Of a DNA stretch of 64,000 nt, positions 1-11,784 are shown piece after piece. Under the pieces are notes generated by a model that was not told the DNA's origin, did not search any database, and worked only from the letters and a program-made list of their open reading frames with translations. Origin of the DNA: Glycine soja (taxonomy: Eukaryota > Streptophyta > Magnoliopsida > Fabales > Fabaceae); the NCBI RefSeq assembly GCF_004193775.1, contig NC_041005.1, positions 13,177,865 through 13,241,864 on the forward strand. The letters are read 5' to 3'. The translations under genes and the position numbers were made by a program. The stretch's first letter is position 1, and each line of letters starts with the position of its first letter.

Positions 1-275
1 GCTTCAGGAACAGAGGCGTCTTTCAAGATGCTACTCACAATGCTGCGTATTTTCTTGTCCATCTCCGTGTCTACTTCCCTAGGACTCGTTGCAGGGCTAG
101 GGTTTTCAGCAATCTTCACTCCCTGTGGTCTTCTGGGAACCAGTTTCTCAGGGACAGAGGCTTGACCAGGAATTATTTGGATGGGTTGGATGTTGAGTTC
201 AGGTTGTTCCTGGTGTGGAGATGATGGGACAGATGGTGAACCAGAAGCTGCAGTTTCTTTTGATGAGGTAGCCAT
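1..275 (-). CDS. Envelope-like third ORF of the SIRE1-type element (N-terminal part)
   Basis: An ATG at 275 opens 91 codons without a stop to the window edge. The visible part is hydrophilic and rich in Pro, Ser, Glu and Gln, beginning MATSSKETAASGSPSVPSS; no transmembrane segment is visible in this fragment. Its position between pol and the 3' LTR is that of the sirevirus envelope-like gene, whose membrane function remains a proposal in the literature. The frame also stays open upstream from 276 to 482 and is the same frame as gag-pol, so it could be made by stop-codon readthrough as well as from its own ATG. Short plus-strand ORFs here are antisense shadows. Confidence 0.8.
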   Translation of the reverse strand, partial: MATSSKETAASGSPSVPSSPHQEQPELNIQPIQIIPGQASVPEKLVPRRPQGVKIAENPSPATSPREVDTEMDKKIRSIVSSILKDASVPE

Positions 276-476
276 GGAAAAGCAGAGCGTTTGGAATGAT
301 TTCGTAAATCTCAGAAAACTATTGGGAAATGCTGAACAAAACACGAATGTCAAGCAGATATATATTTGAATGAGGAATGTAGAGGGCCGTGTGAAGCAAC
401 GGTCGAATTTTCCTTGGTTCAGTAGTGAACGTGCTATTAATGCTAAGTGATTCGTTTGGGCACGTTCAGATTGCTG

Positions 477-485
477 TAGTTGCTA
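477..485 (-). promoter_or_regulatory. Leaky UAG stop context between pol and env-like ORF
   Basis: The gag-pol stop is TAG (485-483), followed by CAA CTA. This matches the UAG-CAR-YYA readthrough context known from tobacco mosaic virus. The next 69 codons contain no stop before the env-like ATG, in the same frame (485 minus 275 is 210, a multiple of 3). Stop suppression has been published for SIRE1 (Havecker and Voytas). Confidence 0.85.
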
Positions 486-3400
486 TAATTCCTCTAGCAC
501 ACAAATGCCCAGCTTGCCCCTCAGTTTTTCAAACTGATTTGCATCCAAAGCCTTTGTGAAAATATCTGCTATTTGTTCCTCAGTGTCAACATGCTTCAGT
601 GTGATCACTTTATCATCAACAAGATCTCTGATATAGTGATGTCTAATGTCAATGTGCTTGGTTCTGCTGTGTTGAACAGGATTTTTAGAAATATTAATAG
701 CACTCATGTTGTCACAGTACAATGTCATGACATCGTGTTCGACATTGTACTCCTTCAGCATCTGCTTCATCCAAACTAGCTGTGAACAGCTGCTTCCTGC
801 TGCAATATACTCGGCTTCTGCTGTAGATAGGGACACACAGTTTTGCTTCTTGCTGAACCATGAAATAAGATTGGTTCCCAAATAGAAGCATCCACCAGAA
901 GTGCTTTTTCTGTCATCTGCACTTCCAGCCCAATCAGCATCACAATACCCAACCAGCATTGGATTTGAACAATGACAGTACATAATCCCATAGTCACTGG
1001 TGCCATTTACATATTTCAAAATTCTCTTTACTTGAGTCAAGTGACTTATCTTAGGATTGGCTTGATATCTTGCACAAACACCTACTGCATAGGTGATGTC
1101 GGGTCTGCTAGCTGTTAAATATAATAAGCTCCCTATCATGCTTCTGTACAGGCTTTGATCAACACTGGTGCCAGCTTCATCCTTTGACAGTTTCAAGTGA
1201 GTAGGTGCAGGTGTTCTTTTATGGCTGGCATTCTCCATCCCAAACTTCTTGACAATGTTCTTTGCATACCTGCTTTGTGAGAGGAATATGGAGTCCTCCA
1301 TCTGCTTCACTTGAAGTCCCAGAAAATAAGTCAGCTCTCCAACAAGACTCATCTCGAATTCAGATTGCATCTGTTGAACAAAATGTCGTAGCATCTCATT
1401 CGACATCCCTCCAAACACAATGTCATCAACATATATCTGTGCAATCATCAAGTTTTCAGCATCTTGCTTGACAAAGAGAGTCTTGTCAATTCCTCCCTTC
1501 CTATACCCTTGCTGAGTAAGGAACTCTGTTAGCCTTTCATACCAAGCTCTTGGAGCTTGCTTCAATCCATAGAGAGCCTTCTTGAGCCTGTATACATGAT
1601 CTGGATGAGTCGGGTCTGCAAATCCCTTTGGCTGCTCCACATAGACTTCTTCATTCAGGTATCCATTCAGAAATGCGCTCTTCACATCCATCTGGTACAG
1701 CTTGAATTTGAGGATGCAAGCCACACCAAGTAATAATCTGATGGACTCAAGTCTAGCAACTGGGGCAAAAGTCTCATCAAAGTCTACACCTTCAATCTGA
1801 GTGTAGCCTTGAGCAACCAGTCTGGCCTTGTTTCTGGTTATGACACCTTCTTCATTGGTTTTGTTCTTGAAGATCCACTTGGTGCCAATCACATTAGTTC
1901 CCTCGGGCCTAGGAACTAGCTCCCAGACTTCATTCCTTTTGAATTGCTCCAATTCTTCTTGCATGGCATTGATCCAGAACTCATCTGTCAGTGCCTCTTT
2001 CACGTTCTTGGGCTCAATTTTGGAGACAAAACATGAGTTTGAGACGATCTCAACCTCCCTTGATCTTGTAGTGACCCCTCTGTTTGGATCTCCTATAATC
2101 AGCTCCTTGGGGTGCATCTTCTGGATTCTAATGGAGGGTCTCTTGTCAGGTTGGTTGATGTTTGAATCATCTGTAGCAGGATCAGAGTTTTCTGCATTTT
2201 CTCCACTTTTAGCTGCATCTGCTACATTGTCTCCTGATGTTCTGACATCTTCTTCGACATCTTTCTTTCTTGCTGGAGACAGATCATCAACAACCACATT
2301 GATGGATTCCATCACTGTTCTGGTTCTGGAATTGAATACTCTATATGCTCTGCTGTTTGTAGAGTATCCCAGGAATATTCCTGCATCACTCTTGGGATCC
2401 ATCTTTCTCCTTTGTTCTCTATCTGCCAAGATGTAACATGGACTTCCAAAGATGTGAAAGTGCTTGACAGATGGCTTCCTCCCTTTCCAGATTTCATACA
2501 GGGTGGTTGAAGTCCCTCTTCTCAGTGTGACTCTGTTGTGGATGTAGCATGCTGTGTTCATGGCTTCAGCCCAGAGATTATAGGGAAGTTCTTTGGCATG
2601 AAGCATGACCCGAGCAGCCTCTTGCAAGGTCCTGTTTTTCCTTTCAACTATGCCATTCTGTTGTGGTGTAATGGCTGCAGAGAACTCATGAGTGATGCCT
2701 TCAGATGTGCAGAATTCAGTGAACCTGCTGTTTTCAAATTCTCTGCCATGGTCGCTCCTGATTCTCTTGATCACACAGTCCTTTTCTCTTTGAAGTCTTA
2801 GACTCAACTCTTTGAATACTTCAAAGGTTTCTGATTTCTCTCTGATAAAGTTGACCCAGGTAAATCTGGAGAAATCATCCACAACAACATAGGCATACCT
2901 CTTTCCTCCAAGGCTTTCAACTTGCATAGGCCCCATCAAATCCATGTGAAGTAGTTCCAGTACCCTGGAAGTGGTCTGATGTTGAAGCTTCTGGTGGGAC
3001 ATCTTGACTTGCTTTCCAATCTGACATTCACCACAGATTCTGCCTTCTTCTATTTTCAGATTGGGAATGCCTCTAACCGCACCTTTGTCCATGATTTTCT
3101 TCATGCCTCTTAAGTGCAGATGTCCAAATCTTTGATGCCATCTTCTAACTTCATCTTCTTTGGAGGATAGACATGTGGAGGAGTAGCTGGTTTCTTGAGG
3201 TGTCCATAGGTAACAATTGTCCTTTGATCTGCTGCCCTTCATCAGAACTTCACTCTTCTCATTTGTCACCAAGCATTCTGACTTTGTGAAGTTCACATTG
3301 AATCCTTCATCACACAGCTGACTGATGCTGATCAAGTTTGCAGTCAGTCCCTTCACCAGCAGTACTTTGTTCAGACTAGGAAGTCCATCATGAACTAGCT

Positions 3401-5213
3401 GTCCCATTCCAATGATCTTTCCTTTAGAGCCATCTCCAAATGTCACATAGCTAGTGGAGCAGGGCTCAATGTTCACCAGGAATTCTTTAACTCCTGTCAT
3501 GTGTCTGGAACAGCCACTATCTAGGTACCAATCTTCCTTAGCTGATGCTCTAAGTGAAGTATGAACAACAAGACTGACAGCCTTGTGTTTTGGAACCCAC
3601 ATCATCTTCTTTCTGCTGTTGTTACTTTGAGTTCCATGATGTGGATGACCATGTAGATGATAGCAAAAGGGCTTTATGTGACCATACTTGCCACAGTAGT
3701 GACACCTCCACTTCTTTCTTTTGCTCTTTTTCTGCTGCGTTCCATGATGTCGAGACCGATGTTGTGACATCGTGGCTCCAGTCCTGTTTTTGGCAGGAAC
3801 AAATTCTGTCATGGTCGTTCTGCCAGCAGACTTAGGATTAAATCCAAGTCCTCTCTGGTTTCCAGCATTCTTTCCAAGCAGCAGCACCTCATCAAGCGTA
3901 TCTGAGCCTTTATTCAACATCTTTATTGATTTGGTCATGTTTTCCAGTTTAGAGTTCAGAAAACCGACTTCTCCTTTAAGCTCAGAGATCTCCTCTTTAT
4001 GTGCCTTCTTCTCAGCCTCCAGATCTGCAATGACCTTCTTTAGTTGTGCCTCTTGTTGAAGAATCTTCTCACTTCTGATGCATAGTTCTCTATAGGATGT
4101 AGCAAGCTCATCAAAAGTGATTTCACTGTCTGTATCACTTGAGTCTTCAGCAGTTTCAAATCTCCCAGTGAGTGCATTCTCATCTCTGTCAGAGTCACTT
4201 TCCTGTTCACTCTCTGTATCAGATCGACATACAGAAAGTCCTTTCCTCTGCTTCTTGAGATGAGTGGGACATTCAGCTATGATGTGTCCATAGCCTTCAC
4301 ACCCATGGCATTGAATTCCTTTGCTGTGACTGGGCTTTACATCTGACTCTTTCTGGTATTTACTGCCTTTCCTGATGTCGAAAGGGATGTTCTGGACATG
4401 TGGCTTCTGCCTTCTGTCCATTCTGTTCTGCACTTTGTTGAACTGCTTTCCAAGGAGCACAACTGCATTTGTCAGACCTTCATCAGTAGCCAGGTCATAC
4501 TCATCTTCTTCTCCTTCATCATTGGACATGAAAGCCAGATTCTTGCTCTTCTTTTCAGCCCTATCCGAGAGTCCTAGCTCAAAGGTTTGAAGAGAACCAA
4601 TGAGTTCATCTACTCTCATGTTGCAAATGTCTTGGGCCTCCTCTATTGCAGTGACTTTCATGTCAAATCTCTTAGGCAAGGATCTGAGGATCTTTCTCAC
4701 CAGCTTTTCATCTGTTATCCTCTCTCCCAAGGCAGTGCAAGCATTGGCAATTTCAAGAATGTTCATGTGGAAGTCATGAATACACTCTTCCTCCTTCATC
4801 TTCAGATTTTCGAATTTTGTAGCCAAGAGTTGCAATCTGGACATCTTCACTTTGGAGGTTCCTTCATGAGTGATTTTCAGGATCTCCCATGCATCTTTGG
4901 CCACTGTGCAAGTGTTGATCAGTCTGAAGATGTTCTTGTCAACTCCATTGAATAGTGCATTCAAAGCTTTGGAGTTTCCAAGTGCCAATTCGTCCTCTTC
5001 TTTAGTCCAGTCTTCTTCTGGCTTCAATTCATCAGTGGGCTTTCCTTCTGTGTCCAGCATCTTGGGATGTTCCCAGCCTTTGATGACAGCTTTCCAGGTT
5101 CTGCTATCCAGTGATTTGAGGAAGGCCACCATTCTTGCTTTCCAGTATTCATAGTTGCTTCCATCAAGAATTGGTGGTCTGTTCACTGGTCCTCCTTCTT
5201 TCTCCATGTTCAT
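483..5213 (-). CDS. SIRE1-type Gag-Pol polyprotein, intact, 1576 residues
   Basis: Single open frame from ATG at 5213. Residues about 12-220 are a UBN2-type copia Gag. CCHC knuckles lie at 302-315 and 504-517, with an acidic and coiled-coil stretch between. The protease has DSG at 565-567. The integrase has its HHCC finger near 693-730 and the catalytic triad at D758, D821 and E857. The reverse transcriptase carries YVDD at 1261-1264. RNase H has DAD near 1425-1427 and the AEAEYI motif near 1465-1470. The product would form virus-like particles, copy the RNA to DNA and integrate it. No frameshift or internal stop is present and all catalytic motifs are intact, so this copy may be young or recently active (inference). 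The two-knuckle Gag and following env-like ORF fit the SIRE1/Maximus group. Confidence 0.95.
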   Translation of the reverse strand: MNMEKEGGPVNRPPILDGSNYEYWKARMVAFLKSLDSRTWKAVIKGWEHPKMLDTEGKPTDELKPEEDWTKEEDELALGNSKALNALFNGVDKNIFRLINTCTVAKDAWEILKITHEGTSKVKMSRLQLLATKFENLKMKEEECIHDFHMNILEIANACTALGERITDEKLVRKILRSLPKRFDMKVTAIEEAQDICNMRVDELIGSLQTFELGLSDRAEKKSKNLAFMSNDEGEEDEYDLATDEGLTNAVVLLGKQFNKVQNRMDRRQKPHVQNIPFDIRKGSKYQKESDVKPSHSKGIQCHGCEGYGHIIAECPTHLKKQRKGLSVCRSDTESEQESDSDRDENALTGRFETAEDSSDTDSEITFDELATSYRELCIRSEKILQQEAQLKKVIADLEAEKKAHKEEISELKGEVGFLNSKLENMTKSIKMLNKGSDTLDEVLLLGKNAGNQRGLGFNPKSAGRTTMTEFVPAKNRTGATMSQHRSRHHGTQQKKSKRKKWRCHYCGKYGHIKPFCYHLHGHPHHGTQSNNSRKKMMWVPKHKAVSLVVHTSLRASAKEDWYLDSGCSRHMTGVKEFLVNIEPCSTSYVTFGDGSKGKIIGMGQLVHDGLPSLNKVLLVKGLTANLISISQLCDEGFNVNFTKSECLVTNEKSEVLMKGSRSKDNCYLWTPQETSYSSTCLSSKEDEVRRWHQRFGHLHLRGMKKIMDKGAVRGIPNLKIEEGRICGECQIGKQVKMSHQKLQHQTTSRVLELLHMDLMGPMQVESLGGKRYAYVVVDDFSRFTWVNFIREKSETFEVFKELSLRLQREKDCVIKRIRSDHGREFENSRFTEFCTSEGITHEFSAAITPQQNGIVERKNRTLQEAARVMLHAKELPYNLWAEAMNTACYIHNRVTLRRGTSTTLYEIWKGRKPSVKHFHIFGSPCYILADREQRRKMDPKSDAGIFLGYSTNSRAYRVFNSRTRTVMESINVVVDDLSPARKKDVEEDVRTSGDNVADAAKSGENAENSDPATDDSNINQPDKRPSIRIQKMHPKELIIGDPNRGVTTRSREVEIVSNSCFVSKIEPKNVKEALTDEFWINAMQEELEQFKRNEVWELVPRPEGTNVIGTKWIFKNKTNEEGVITRNKARLVAQGYTQIEGVDFDETFAPVARLESIRLLLGVACILKFKLYQMDVKSAFLNGYLNEEVYVEQPKGFADPTHPDHVYRLKKALYGLKQAPRAWYERLTEFLTQQGYRKGGIDKTLFVKQDAENLMIAQIYVDDIVFGGMSNEMLRHFVQQMQSEFEMSLVGELTYFLGLQVKQMEDSIFLSQSRYAKNIVKKFGMENASHKRTPAPTHLKLSKDEAGTSVDQSLYRSMIGSLLYLTASRPDITYAVGVCARYQANPKISHLTQVKRILKYVNGTSDYGIMYCHCSNPMLVGYCDADWAGSADDRKSTSGGCFYLGTNLISWFSKKQNCVSLSTAEAEYIAAGSSCSQLVWMKQMLKEYNVEHDVMTLYCDNMSAINISKNPVQHSRTKHIDIRHHYIRDLVDDKVITLKHVDTEEQIADIFTKALDANQFEKLRGKLGICVLEEL

Positions 5214-5257
5214 CAGAATTTATCTCCCCAGATCTCACTCTGTGATTTCGAGTGTTT

Positions 5258-5269
5258 GCTCTGATACCA
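5258..5269 (-). other. Primer binding site of the SIRE1-type element
   Basis: On the minus strand TGGTATCAGAGC lies 2 bases inside the LTR end. It is complementary to the 3' end of plant initiator tRNA-Met, the usual sirevirus primer, and fixes the inner LTR boundary. Confidence 0.9.
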
Positions 5270-5271
5270 AT

Positions 5272-6397
5272 TGAAATTCTGATACCAGGGGACAGATGTC
5301 GTACAGGATGTCACGACATCACGCTTCAGAACATGCAGTTTATGTGTGTCTGTATGAACGGATTAAACAAGTAAATAACACAAGAGAATTGTTTACCCAG
5401 TTCGGTGCAACCTCACCTACATCTGGGGGCTCCAAGCCAGGGAGGAAATCCACTCTCAATAGTGTTAGTTCAAGGTCTAACAACCCCTGTTTACAACCTT
5501 CTCACCTAACCACTACCCGTGCGATCTCTACCTAAGACCCAATCTTAGACATGAGAACCTCTGCTCACTCCCTCTCACTCACACTCCCGTGTTTACAATT
5601 TATTCAAAGACACACCAGAGATCAACTCTGAACAAATGGGATCAACCCTACACAATAGAGATCAACTCTACACACTCAGGTCCAACACTTGATGTTAGTA
5701 TACCATCAAGGTGGCTCACAAAAGACTCAAGTCCCAAAACTCACAAAATAACTCTTCAATCCCGGACTTGGTACAGAACTCGTGCAGCCTCCATGATTAT
5801 ATAGCAATTTGCGTTTCTGGGCTGCAACGGCTTGATGCTGGAGGAGATCTATCTTCTTCCTGAAAATCTGCAGTTAAAGAACTAAAAGATAACTTTTGAT
5901 CTTTTAGTTTGAATCTTTAATCTTTAATCTTTAATCCCTGAACGAACTCTTCTACTTTGAAATTCGAACCATAATGATCTTTTAATTCGTTCCTAAAGAT
6001 AGATCTTCTAATCTCTTGCTAACTGCACAATAATCTGTTAAAGATATAACAGATTTATATGTCCAGTATTTTCGGGCCAGATGTCAGGACATCGTATCCG
6101 ACATCTTGGATCCTGCAGCTTCAATGCTTCACTTGACTTTTATCTTGCATTGTACAGCAACTCCAGTATTCTCGGGCAGGATGTCAGGACATTGTATCCG
6201 ACATCGTGGATCCTGCAACTTCAATTCTTCATTTGACATTTTATCTTGCCTTGTGCATTGTGCAGCCCGATCTTATTCCTTGACATAACGTTGGACATCA
6301 TGTGCAGCAACTCCAGCTTTCCTTCATTGTCTAAGTGTTCATGTTTTAACAAAATCTTAGCCAATCTTTTACAGCTCAGTAGAGCTAAACACTAACA
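5272..6397 (-). repeat. 5' LTR of the SIRE1-type element (about 1126 bp)
   Basis: On the minus strand it runs from TGTTAGTGTTTAGC to TTTCA next to the primer site. The outer end could be shifted by 2 bases. Bases 6398-6402 (CAATC) would be the target-site duplication, but the partner lies outside the window. The LTR contains several GATGTC and GACATC half-sites and a tandem duplication of about 100 bp. Confidence 0.85.
6063..6262 (-). repeat. Tandem 100-bp duplication in the SIRE1-type LTR
   Basis: Two near-identical units begin at 6063 and 6163 with CCAGTATT(T/C)TCGGG. Each carries GATGTCAGGACAT and a following GACATC. This lies in the U3 side of the LTR, where sireviruses are known to keep palindromic repeats. 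Confidence 0.75.
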
Positions 6398-8994
6398 CAA
6401 TCTGAATCACTATAATCTTTTAGTTGAGGGGTGTTTTTAGCATGAAAGAAAAGACCAGCTCCTGGAACTCCCTTGATGTACCTTAGGATTCTATATGCAG
6501 CTTGCTGGTGAGCATTAGTAGGATTAGAAACAAATTGACTCAAATGTTGAACTGCATAAGTAATGTCTGGTCAAGTATTAGTCAAGTAGATGAGATGACC
6601 AATGAGACGTCTATAGGAAGAAGATCAACTATCCCAGAGAGGGTTTCCAGAATTGACATGTAACCTGGTTCCATAATCCATTGGGGTACTAACTGGCTTG
6701 GAAACTAACATACCAAAGTCATTCAGGATGTCTAATGTGTATTTCCATTGGCAAATATGAATCCCCAATGAGTTTCTAGCCACTTCAAAGCCTAAGAAAA
6801 ACTTTAAATTTCCTAGATCTTTGATTTTGAAGGCAGCATGTAAATGGTTCGTTATGGCATTGATTTCAGAATTGTCATTGCCTGTGAGTACTATATCATC
6901 CACATAAACTAAAAGGGCAGTGAAGGAATTGGCGTGTTTCTTTAAAAAGAGAGAATGGTTAGAGGGGGATTAAACATAGTTATGAGAAACTAAAAATAAA
7001 GAGTTTTTCATACAATTGATGACTAGCTTGTTTCAGACCATAAAGGGACCTTTGTAAGTGGCAAACTTTTCCAGGCTGGGATTGATTAAAACCAGGTGCA
7101 AGTTTCATATACACTTCTTCATGCAGATCACCATGGAGAAAAACATTATTGACATCCAGTTGAGTCAAATGCTAATTATTCATAGCTGCCAAAGCTAAAA
7201 GTAATCAGACAGAGGTTATCTTAGCAACAAGTGAGAAAGTGTCTATGAAATCTAAGCCTTCAAGTTGAGTGTATCCCTTGGCAACCTATCTAGCTTTATA
7301 TCTCTCTATGTTGTCATCAGCCTTGTGTTTAATTTTATAGATCCAGCGACAACCAATTGCAGTCTTGTGAGGAGGAAGGTCAATTATAGTCCATGTTTTG
7401 TTCAGTTCTAGTGTAGTGATCTCATCTCTCATGGCTTTAAGCCAACAATCTTGTTTAGAAGCCTCAACATATGACTTTGGCTCAGAAATTGAACTAATAG
7501 ACATGATAAAATTTCTATGTGCAGGGGACAATTTATGATATGAAAGAATGGATGAGAGGGGATAACAAATACTTGATGGAAGAGAGGCAACAATTGATGT
7601 AAAATTGGTATGAAAATCATTATAACGAGCAGGCCTTTGTCGAGGTCGTTCAGATCGAAGAGGGACAACATATGAGATAGGTTGGGGTGGTTGTATATCA
7701 ATAGTAAAAGTTGGATCAGTAGGATCATCATGGGGAACATCATAAAGGGGATCAGGGGATGGTATGATTTGAGGTGGGTTTTTAGTATCAGGGGCAGTGT
7801 TGTTGTCAATATGGAGATAGGGAAAGTCATCTTCATAAAAGATTATGTTTCGAGATGTTTCAATGGCACGAGTTTGTAAATTAAAGGTTAAGTAACCTTT
7901 AGTATTTGGTTTGAAACTAAGGAAAACATAAGCATCAGCTCCTGGGTCAAGTTTCTTTCGATTTGCTATAATGGTGCTAATATAGCATAGGCATCCAAAA
8001 AATTTTAAATTTGAAAAATCAAATGGTTTGTTGAAATTTTTTTCATAAGGAGATATGTTGTTTAGAAAAGGATTTAGCAAACAATTGATGAATAATACTG
8101 CATGAGATAAAGCAAAAGACCAAAAAAATTATGGTAAATTGGCATGAAAAAGGTTAAAAGGTGTTGATGTTTTCTTTCAACAATTCCATTTTGTTGTGGT
8201 GTTTCTATGCATGAAGTTTGGTGAATAATTCCCTATGATGCATAAAACTATTTCATTATAAACTCTGCACCATTATCACTTTGAATTGCTTTAATTTTTG
8301 TGTCAAATTGTTTTTCCATAAGTGTAATAAAATCTTTGAGGTGCTGTTGTGTTTCACTTTTTGTGCTCATTAAAATAACCCATACATATCTAGAATGATC
8401 ATTAATAATTGTCAAAAAATATTTGTGGCCATTCATAGAATGTGAGGCACAAGGGTCCCAAATGTCAACATGAATTAAAGAAAAAGGCTTAGGGGAAAGG
8501 GAAGTGCTGTTCGAAAATGGTAATTTCTTTTGCTTGGCACAATGGCAAGTGTCACAAATAAAAGATTTATTACTAAAAATACTAGGAAAAGATTGTTTTA
8601 TGACAGCTAATCTGTCATGGGAGGGATGTCCTAGGCAAAAATGCCAAAGGTCTATTTGCTGTTTATTACAAGAAAAAGTAGAGACAACAATGTTGTGTCT
8701 CACTTTCGGGAACAATGGTAGCTGCAAGCTTATAAAGTCCATCAACTACATCAACTGTACCAATCTTCTTCAGGTTGTTCTTTGCCTGTATGAAACAATC
8801 ATTAGTAGAAAAAATCAATTTAGAATTTAAAGAAGAGGTTAGTTTAGAAATAGAGATTAAGTTGAAATTGAAATCAGACAAGTATAAGACATTAAAAAGG
8901 GAAAGGGAATAAGAAATTTGAATTATGCCTGAGTATGTAGCTATAACTTGTTGACCTATAGGAAGTCTAACTATTATGGGAGTGATTTGCTAAA
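6398..8994 (-). pseudogene. Copia Pol remnant: pre-integrase, integrase, RT, RNase H
   Basis: The minus-strand pieces, in order, are as follows. 8994-8670 is the C-terminal side of the protease (motif NLISISKLTSSL). 8745-8248 is the pre-integrase finger and integrase core, with HFCLGHPS, the CDTC zinc pair, VDIWDP and the SDNGAEF acidic motif. 8080-7286 is the integrase tail and RT entry (GCRWIYKIK). 7168-6980 is the RT palm ([20 protein letters not shown]). 6915-6625 carries the YVDD catalytic motif. 6600-6398 is the RNase H connection, ending at its SDSD motif, exactly where the SIRE1-type LTR begins. Frames are broken several times, so no product is expected. Confidence 0.85.
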
Positions 8995-9279
8995 AAAACT
9001 ACCCCTAATACAAAAACTAGTCTTGGTGCCCTAAAATACAAGGGCTGAAAAATCCTATATTTCTAGGGTACCCTACCTACATTATGGAGCCCTAAATACA
9101 AGGACCAAAATTAATGAAACCTTAATCTAATATGTACAAATATAAGTGGGCGCATACATAGCCCATGAACCCGAAATCTACCCTAAGGCTCATGAGAACC
9201 CTAGGGCCTTCTCTTGCATCTTTGGCCCAATCTTCTTGGAGTCTTCTATCCAATGCCCTTGGGGGGTAGGATTGCATCA
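8995..9279 (-). repeat. Truncated 3' LTR of the gypsy element
   Basis: Matches the outer 273 bases of the right LTR, with scattered differences and a small insertion near 9150. In element orientation it begins TGATGCAATCC at 9279 and stops at 8995, where copia sequence resumes. About 690 bases of the LTR are missing. Confidence 0.85.
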
Positions 9280-9292
9280 TTCCCTCCCCCTT
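9280..9292 (-). other. Polypurine tract of the gypsy element
   Basis: The minus strand reads AAGGGGGAGGGAA immediately before the LTR start. This is the plus-strand priming site and confirms element orientation. Confidence 0.8.
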
Positions 9293-9345
9293 GAAAAGGA
9301 TTTGACCTCAAATCCAGAGGTTCTTGAAACTCATGGATTCTTTCC

Positions 9346-11784
9346 TCAACACCTGTAAAAAAAAATAAAAACATATGTATTAGTGATGTTGGGTATGTTA
9401 GAGTACGGTATGGACGGAAAACCCCTTTCCTGACCATCTTCCCATGAGAGAATATAGTTCCTCATTAACTCAATGAGTGGTGCTACAAGTATAGAAAAAT
9501 ATGGGACAAACCTTTTATAAAAGTTTGTTAAGATATTGAAGCCCCAAATTTCCCTTATACTTGGTGGAGTAGGCCACTCGGCAATGACCTTTATTCTCTC
9601 AGGGTCCATGGGAAACCCTTGATCACTATTTAAAAAGTTAAGGAAAGTAATGGAATAAAACATACCTTTTTCTTTTTTTTCATGTTGATTATTCCTACAA
9701 AAAATTACGACAAACCTAAGGTGTCCCACATGAGCACCTAGGTTTGCATTGAAACAAAAAATAAGAACAAACCTACCTAATGAGTCCCTATGTACACAAA
9801 TCATGAAGATGTTGGGTGCATGAGTGATTTTACAAAAGAGTGTTGCACCACTCAACACATTCATCATACCACCTATCATAGGGATTTGGTGCCTAATAAT
9901 ACCTATTTTAGGCACCAACAAAGCACAAGGATTTAAGCTCTTGTGAACCAAACCCTCATCCAACAACTCCTTTACTTGAGGAATAACCTCAAGCTCAAGA
10001 GGTATGGCGGTGCTAAGGGATGTTTCCCTTGATAGGAGAAGGTAGAAAGATTGTTTAAGGAGTGCTCTTTTAATATCACCTTGTGTTGCAAAATGATTTT
10101 CCTTGTTAACAATCTTCTTAGAGGAATCCTTTTCCTCCTTTTCCTTCCCCTTGGCCTTTGAAGACAAGACCTTACTATCCTTCTTTTTCTTTTGTTTTTT
10201 TTCTAGTTTTTCTTCCTCATCCCTCTTATCTTTCATAGTTAGTTGATCTTTGGCCACCTGTGAAGGTGTTTGAGGATGCAACACAAATTTAGTGCCAAGA
10301 TGGGTGAGGCTAATTTCATTAGTTAGGCCATTGTAAATGATCTTCCTATCAAATTTCCATGGCCTTCCTAAAAGAATATGTCCTGCCTCTATGGGAACTA
10401 TATCACAACTAACTTCATCCTTATATGTCCCAATGGAGAAAGGTACCTTCACTTGTTGGTTAACTATCATTTCCCCATGCTCATTGAGCCATTAATGTTT
10501 ATAAGGTTTTGGGTGAGGAATGATAGTAAGGTTCAACTTGGAAACTAATCTTGTGCTACAACAATTGCAACAAGATTCACTATCCACAATGAGAGAACAA
10601 GTTTTATCTAAAATTTTGCATCTTGTAAGAAAGATGTTCTCTCTTTGGGATTGAGATAGATCACAAGATTGACCTCCAAGGAGTCTTCTATCCATTAAGA
10701 TATCACCTTCTTCATGGGGGTAGTCTTCCTCACTAGACTCTTCACCCCTTACTTCATCTTCACTTCCACTAGAGGAAGGGCAAGAAGTATTCTCCTCTTG
10801 ACTACTATAAATGTCTTGACCCCTCGTGATCATGGTTTTCTTTGTGGGGCATTGAGAAGCAATGTGACCCCTCCCAAGACATTTGAAGCATTTAATGTTG
10901 CTAGTCCTTTCTTGGGAACTAGTCTTAGGGGTGTATTTCTCTATGGTCTTACTCTTATCTTCCTTGGGTTTTGAAGGTGCAGCCCCTAAAATTCCATAGG
11001 CTTGGTCCTTCCTTGGATAAGAGTAAGAGCCATAAGATTTTGAAGAAGGCTTTCTTTTAAGTTGTTGCTCCACTCTTATACAAAGTTGGACTAGCTCATC
11101 TAGGTCCCTATATGGAAGGAGTTCAACCTTGTCTCTCACTTCCATATTAAGCCCACTAAGGAACCTAGCTATGTTTGTTCTTTCCTCCTCCCTAACTCCA
11201 GCTCTTAAAAGGAGTAGTTCCATTTGTTGTCTATATTCTTCAACACTCATACTCCCTTGTCTAAGCCTTTGGAGCTTGTCCATAAGCTCCATTTCATAGT
11301 AGGAGAGAATGTGCCTCTTCCTAAGGGCACTCTTAAGATCATTCCAATACTCTACTGGAGGATCCCCATGAATCCTTCGTTCCCTAACTAGAGAAGTCCA
11401 CCAATAGAGGGCATACCCTTGAAAGCTAAGGGTAGCCAATGGAACTTTTCTCTCTTCGCTAATATGATGGCAAACAAAGAGTTGTTCAACCTTCATTTCC
11501 CAATCTAAGTAGGCCTCAACATTATCTTTTCCATGGAAATATGGGAGGCTAATGTTAACCTCTTGAGGCCTTCTATCCTTTTCTCTTTTTTGGGAGTGAT
11601 GTTTAGTATGTGAACTATGACGCCCTCTATAATAGTTGCTAAGTTCTTCACTTAAACTCTTGCAAGAGTCATGACTACTATAGGAGACATGTTTTTCTCT
11701 TTTCATTTCTTTCATTATTTTTGTTCTTTCTTCCTCTCTTATTTTCTCTCTTTCATCTTGACTTATTTGTTCCACTCTTTTTTA
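9346..11784 (-). pseudogene. Gypsy Gag-protease-RT remnant with a nonsense stop
   Basis: Open frame from 11784 down; the first in-frame ATG is at 11715. The Gag part has the retrotransposon capsid pattern (AYLDWEMKVEQLF, YALYWWTSLV) and one CCHC knuckle (CFKCLGRGHIASQC). A TAA at 10494-10492 interrupts the frame; the same frame continues below with the protease (motif ILLGRPW). A short RT entry (ELLDEGLVHKSLNPCALLVPK-like, near 9960-9900) is followed directly by the post-palm thumb region (GFPMDPERIKVIAEWPTPP, about 9610-9550). The YVDD palm, RNase H and integrase are gone. Homology ends near 9420. Dead, and non-autonomous even before the stop arose. Confidence 0.8.

Larger units (their letters stand above)
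1..6397 (-). mobile_element. SIRE1-type sirevirus (Ty1/copia), 5' part complete, 3' end off the left edge
   Basis: Read on the minus strand the order is LTR (6397-5272), tRNA-Met-type primer site, one uninterrupted gag-pol frame, a UAG stop and an envelope-like ORF that leaves the window. This is the SIRE1/Maximus sirevirus layout. The gag N-terminus, two CCHC knuckles, protease, integrase, reverse transcriptase and RNase H all look soybean SIRE1-like. The element interrupts the RNase H coding region of an older copia at 6398, so it is the younger of the two. The 3' LTR and left target-site duplication are outside the window, so age cannot be judged from LTR divergence here. Confidence 0.92.

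Noticed and set aside
1828..2436. Plus-strand ORF of 202 codons
   Set aside because: Antisense shadow of the SIRE1-type integrase/RT region; low-complexity Ser/Leu composition and no independent promoter.
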